The notes under the pieces: generated by a model | Told to the model about the DNA's origin: nothing | Databases searched by the model: none | Seen by the model: the letters and a program-made list of their open reading frames with translations, nothing else | Origin: Bacillota bacterium | Lineage (GTDB): Bacteria; Bacillota; Clostridia; Acetivibrionales; DSM-1351 | DNA length: 6,195 bases | Assembly (NCBI GenBank): GCA_023436485.1 | Contig: JAEZIU010000071.1 | Coordinates: 1 to 6,195 of the forward strand | Reading direction: 5' to 3' | In this document: positions 5,978 to 6,195 of the stretch, one piece after another | Position numbering within the stretch: position 1 is the stretch's first letter | How the letters are laid out: each line of letters opens with the position of its first letter | Position numbers and translations under genes: made by a program

Positions 5978-6058
5978 GTTTGAGCTGTGTAACAGGAAAT
6001 ACTTTATTTTACAGCTTTGAAGAATGGGAATTGCCAAAAACTTCAAAACAAAAAAGTA

Positions 6059-6090
6059 TTGACATCAGAAAAACAGCGTGGTATTATAAT
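6059..6090 (+). promoter_or_regulatory. rRNA-type promoter P2
   Basis: A consensus TTGACA (6059-6064) is followed by TATTAT (6082-6087) at 17-base spacing; an overlapping TATAAT (6085-6090) would be at 20. An A-rich block (about 6036-6057) directly upstream looks like an UP element. The start is expected near 6094. This is one of the strongest promoters in the window, as expected for stable RNA. Confidence 0.82.
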
Positions 6091-6093
6091 AAA

Positions 6094-6195
6094 GCTGATT
6101 GCGACAAGCGAACAGCATGAACCTTACAAAGCAGTCGTAAGAAGGCTTTATGGACTTTGAAAAGTAAACAGTGATAAACATGTAAAGGAACTCGA
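6094..6195 (+). ncRNA. Probable 5' leader of a ribosomal RNA operon (16S gene just beyond the window)
   Basis: The untranslated transcript from P2 begins with a hairpin (6094-6097/6113-6116 and 6099-6102/6108-6111, separated by an A-A mismatch). It contains a short stem 6123-6127/6137-6141 and then a boxA-like antitermination sequence, ACTTTGAAAAGTAAACA (6154-6170). The boxA-like element resembles the CTTTGAAAACT-ACA block found before 16S genes in Firmicutes. No open reading frame or ribosome binding site is present. The 16S start (GAGTTTGATCCTGGCTCAG) is not reached, so rRNA is inferred from architecture. Another stable RNA is the alternative. Confidence 0.7.
6154..6170 (+). promoter_or_regulatory. 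boxA-like antitermination element
   Basis: The block CTTTGAAAAGTAAACA closely follows the sequence conserved shortly upstream of mature 16S in low-GC Gram-positives. There it is bound as RNA by NusB-NusE to keep polymerase from terminating early. Its position near the window end, about 80 bases downstream of P2, fits. The match is judged by eye against remembered examples. Confidence 0.55.

Overview
The window looks like the chromosome of an AT-rich, low-GC Gram-positive anaerobe of the clostridial class, possibly near the Ruminiclostridium/Acetivibrio group. That placement is an inference. It rests on AT-rich codon use, strong GGAGG-type ribosome binding sites, frequent TTG/GTG starts, the DapL route of lysine synthesis, and clostridial-type tandem rRNA promoters. 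No phage, insertion sequence, CRISPR array or other mobile element is visible.

Layout. The left edge (1-60) appears to be the last bases of a tRNA gene, ending in CCA and followed one base later by a wobble-rich hairpin with a T tract. A second, AT-rich hairpin (87-129) ends the leftward gene at 139-2115. That gene encodes a large membrane protein O-mannosyltransferase-like enzyme (GT39/PMT) with a discoidin-like domain inserted in its first external loop. A 210-base divergent spacer separates it from a rightward lysine/peptidoglycan pair: dapF (2326-3159) and dapL (3201-4433). These two enzymes act consecutively: DapL makes LL-diaminopimelate and DapF epimerises it to the meso form, giving lysine and the cell-wall crosslinking residue. 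A long nested hairpin terminator (4462-4529) ends this unit.

Next comes a two-gene unit of uracil-DNA glycosylase superfamily proteins: a canonical family 4 enzyme with four iron-sulfur cysteines (4588-5145), and, 16 bases later, a divergent paralogue (5162-5767). The paralogue keeps the uracil-pocket motifs. It has lost three of the four cluster cysteines and carries an Arg-rich loop resembling the R-loop of UdgX. This is the most interesting item in the window.

The right end (5768-6195) holds no protein gene. It carries two strong tandem sigma-A-type promoters, an initial hairpin and a boxA-like element, which is the architecture of a ribosomal RNA operon leader. The 16S gene would begin just beyond the window. 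Upstream of the promoters lie a perfect 12-base palindrome and repeated GTAACA/TGTTAC motifs that the standard features do not explain.
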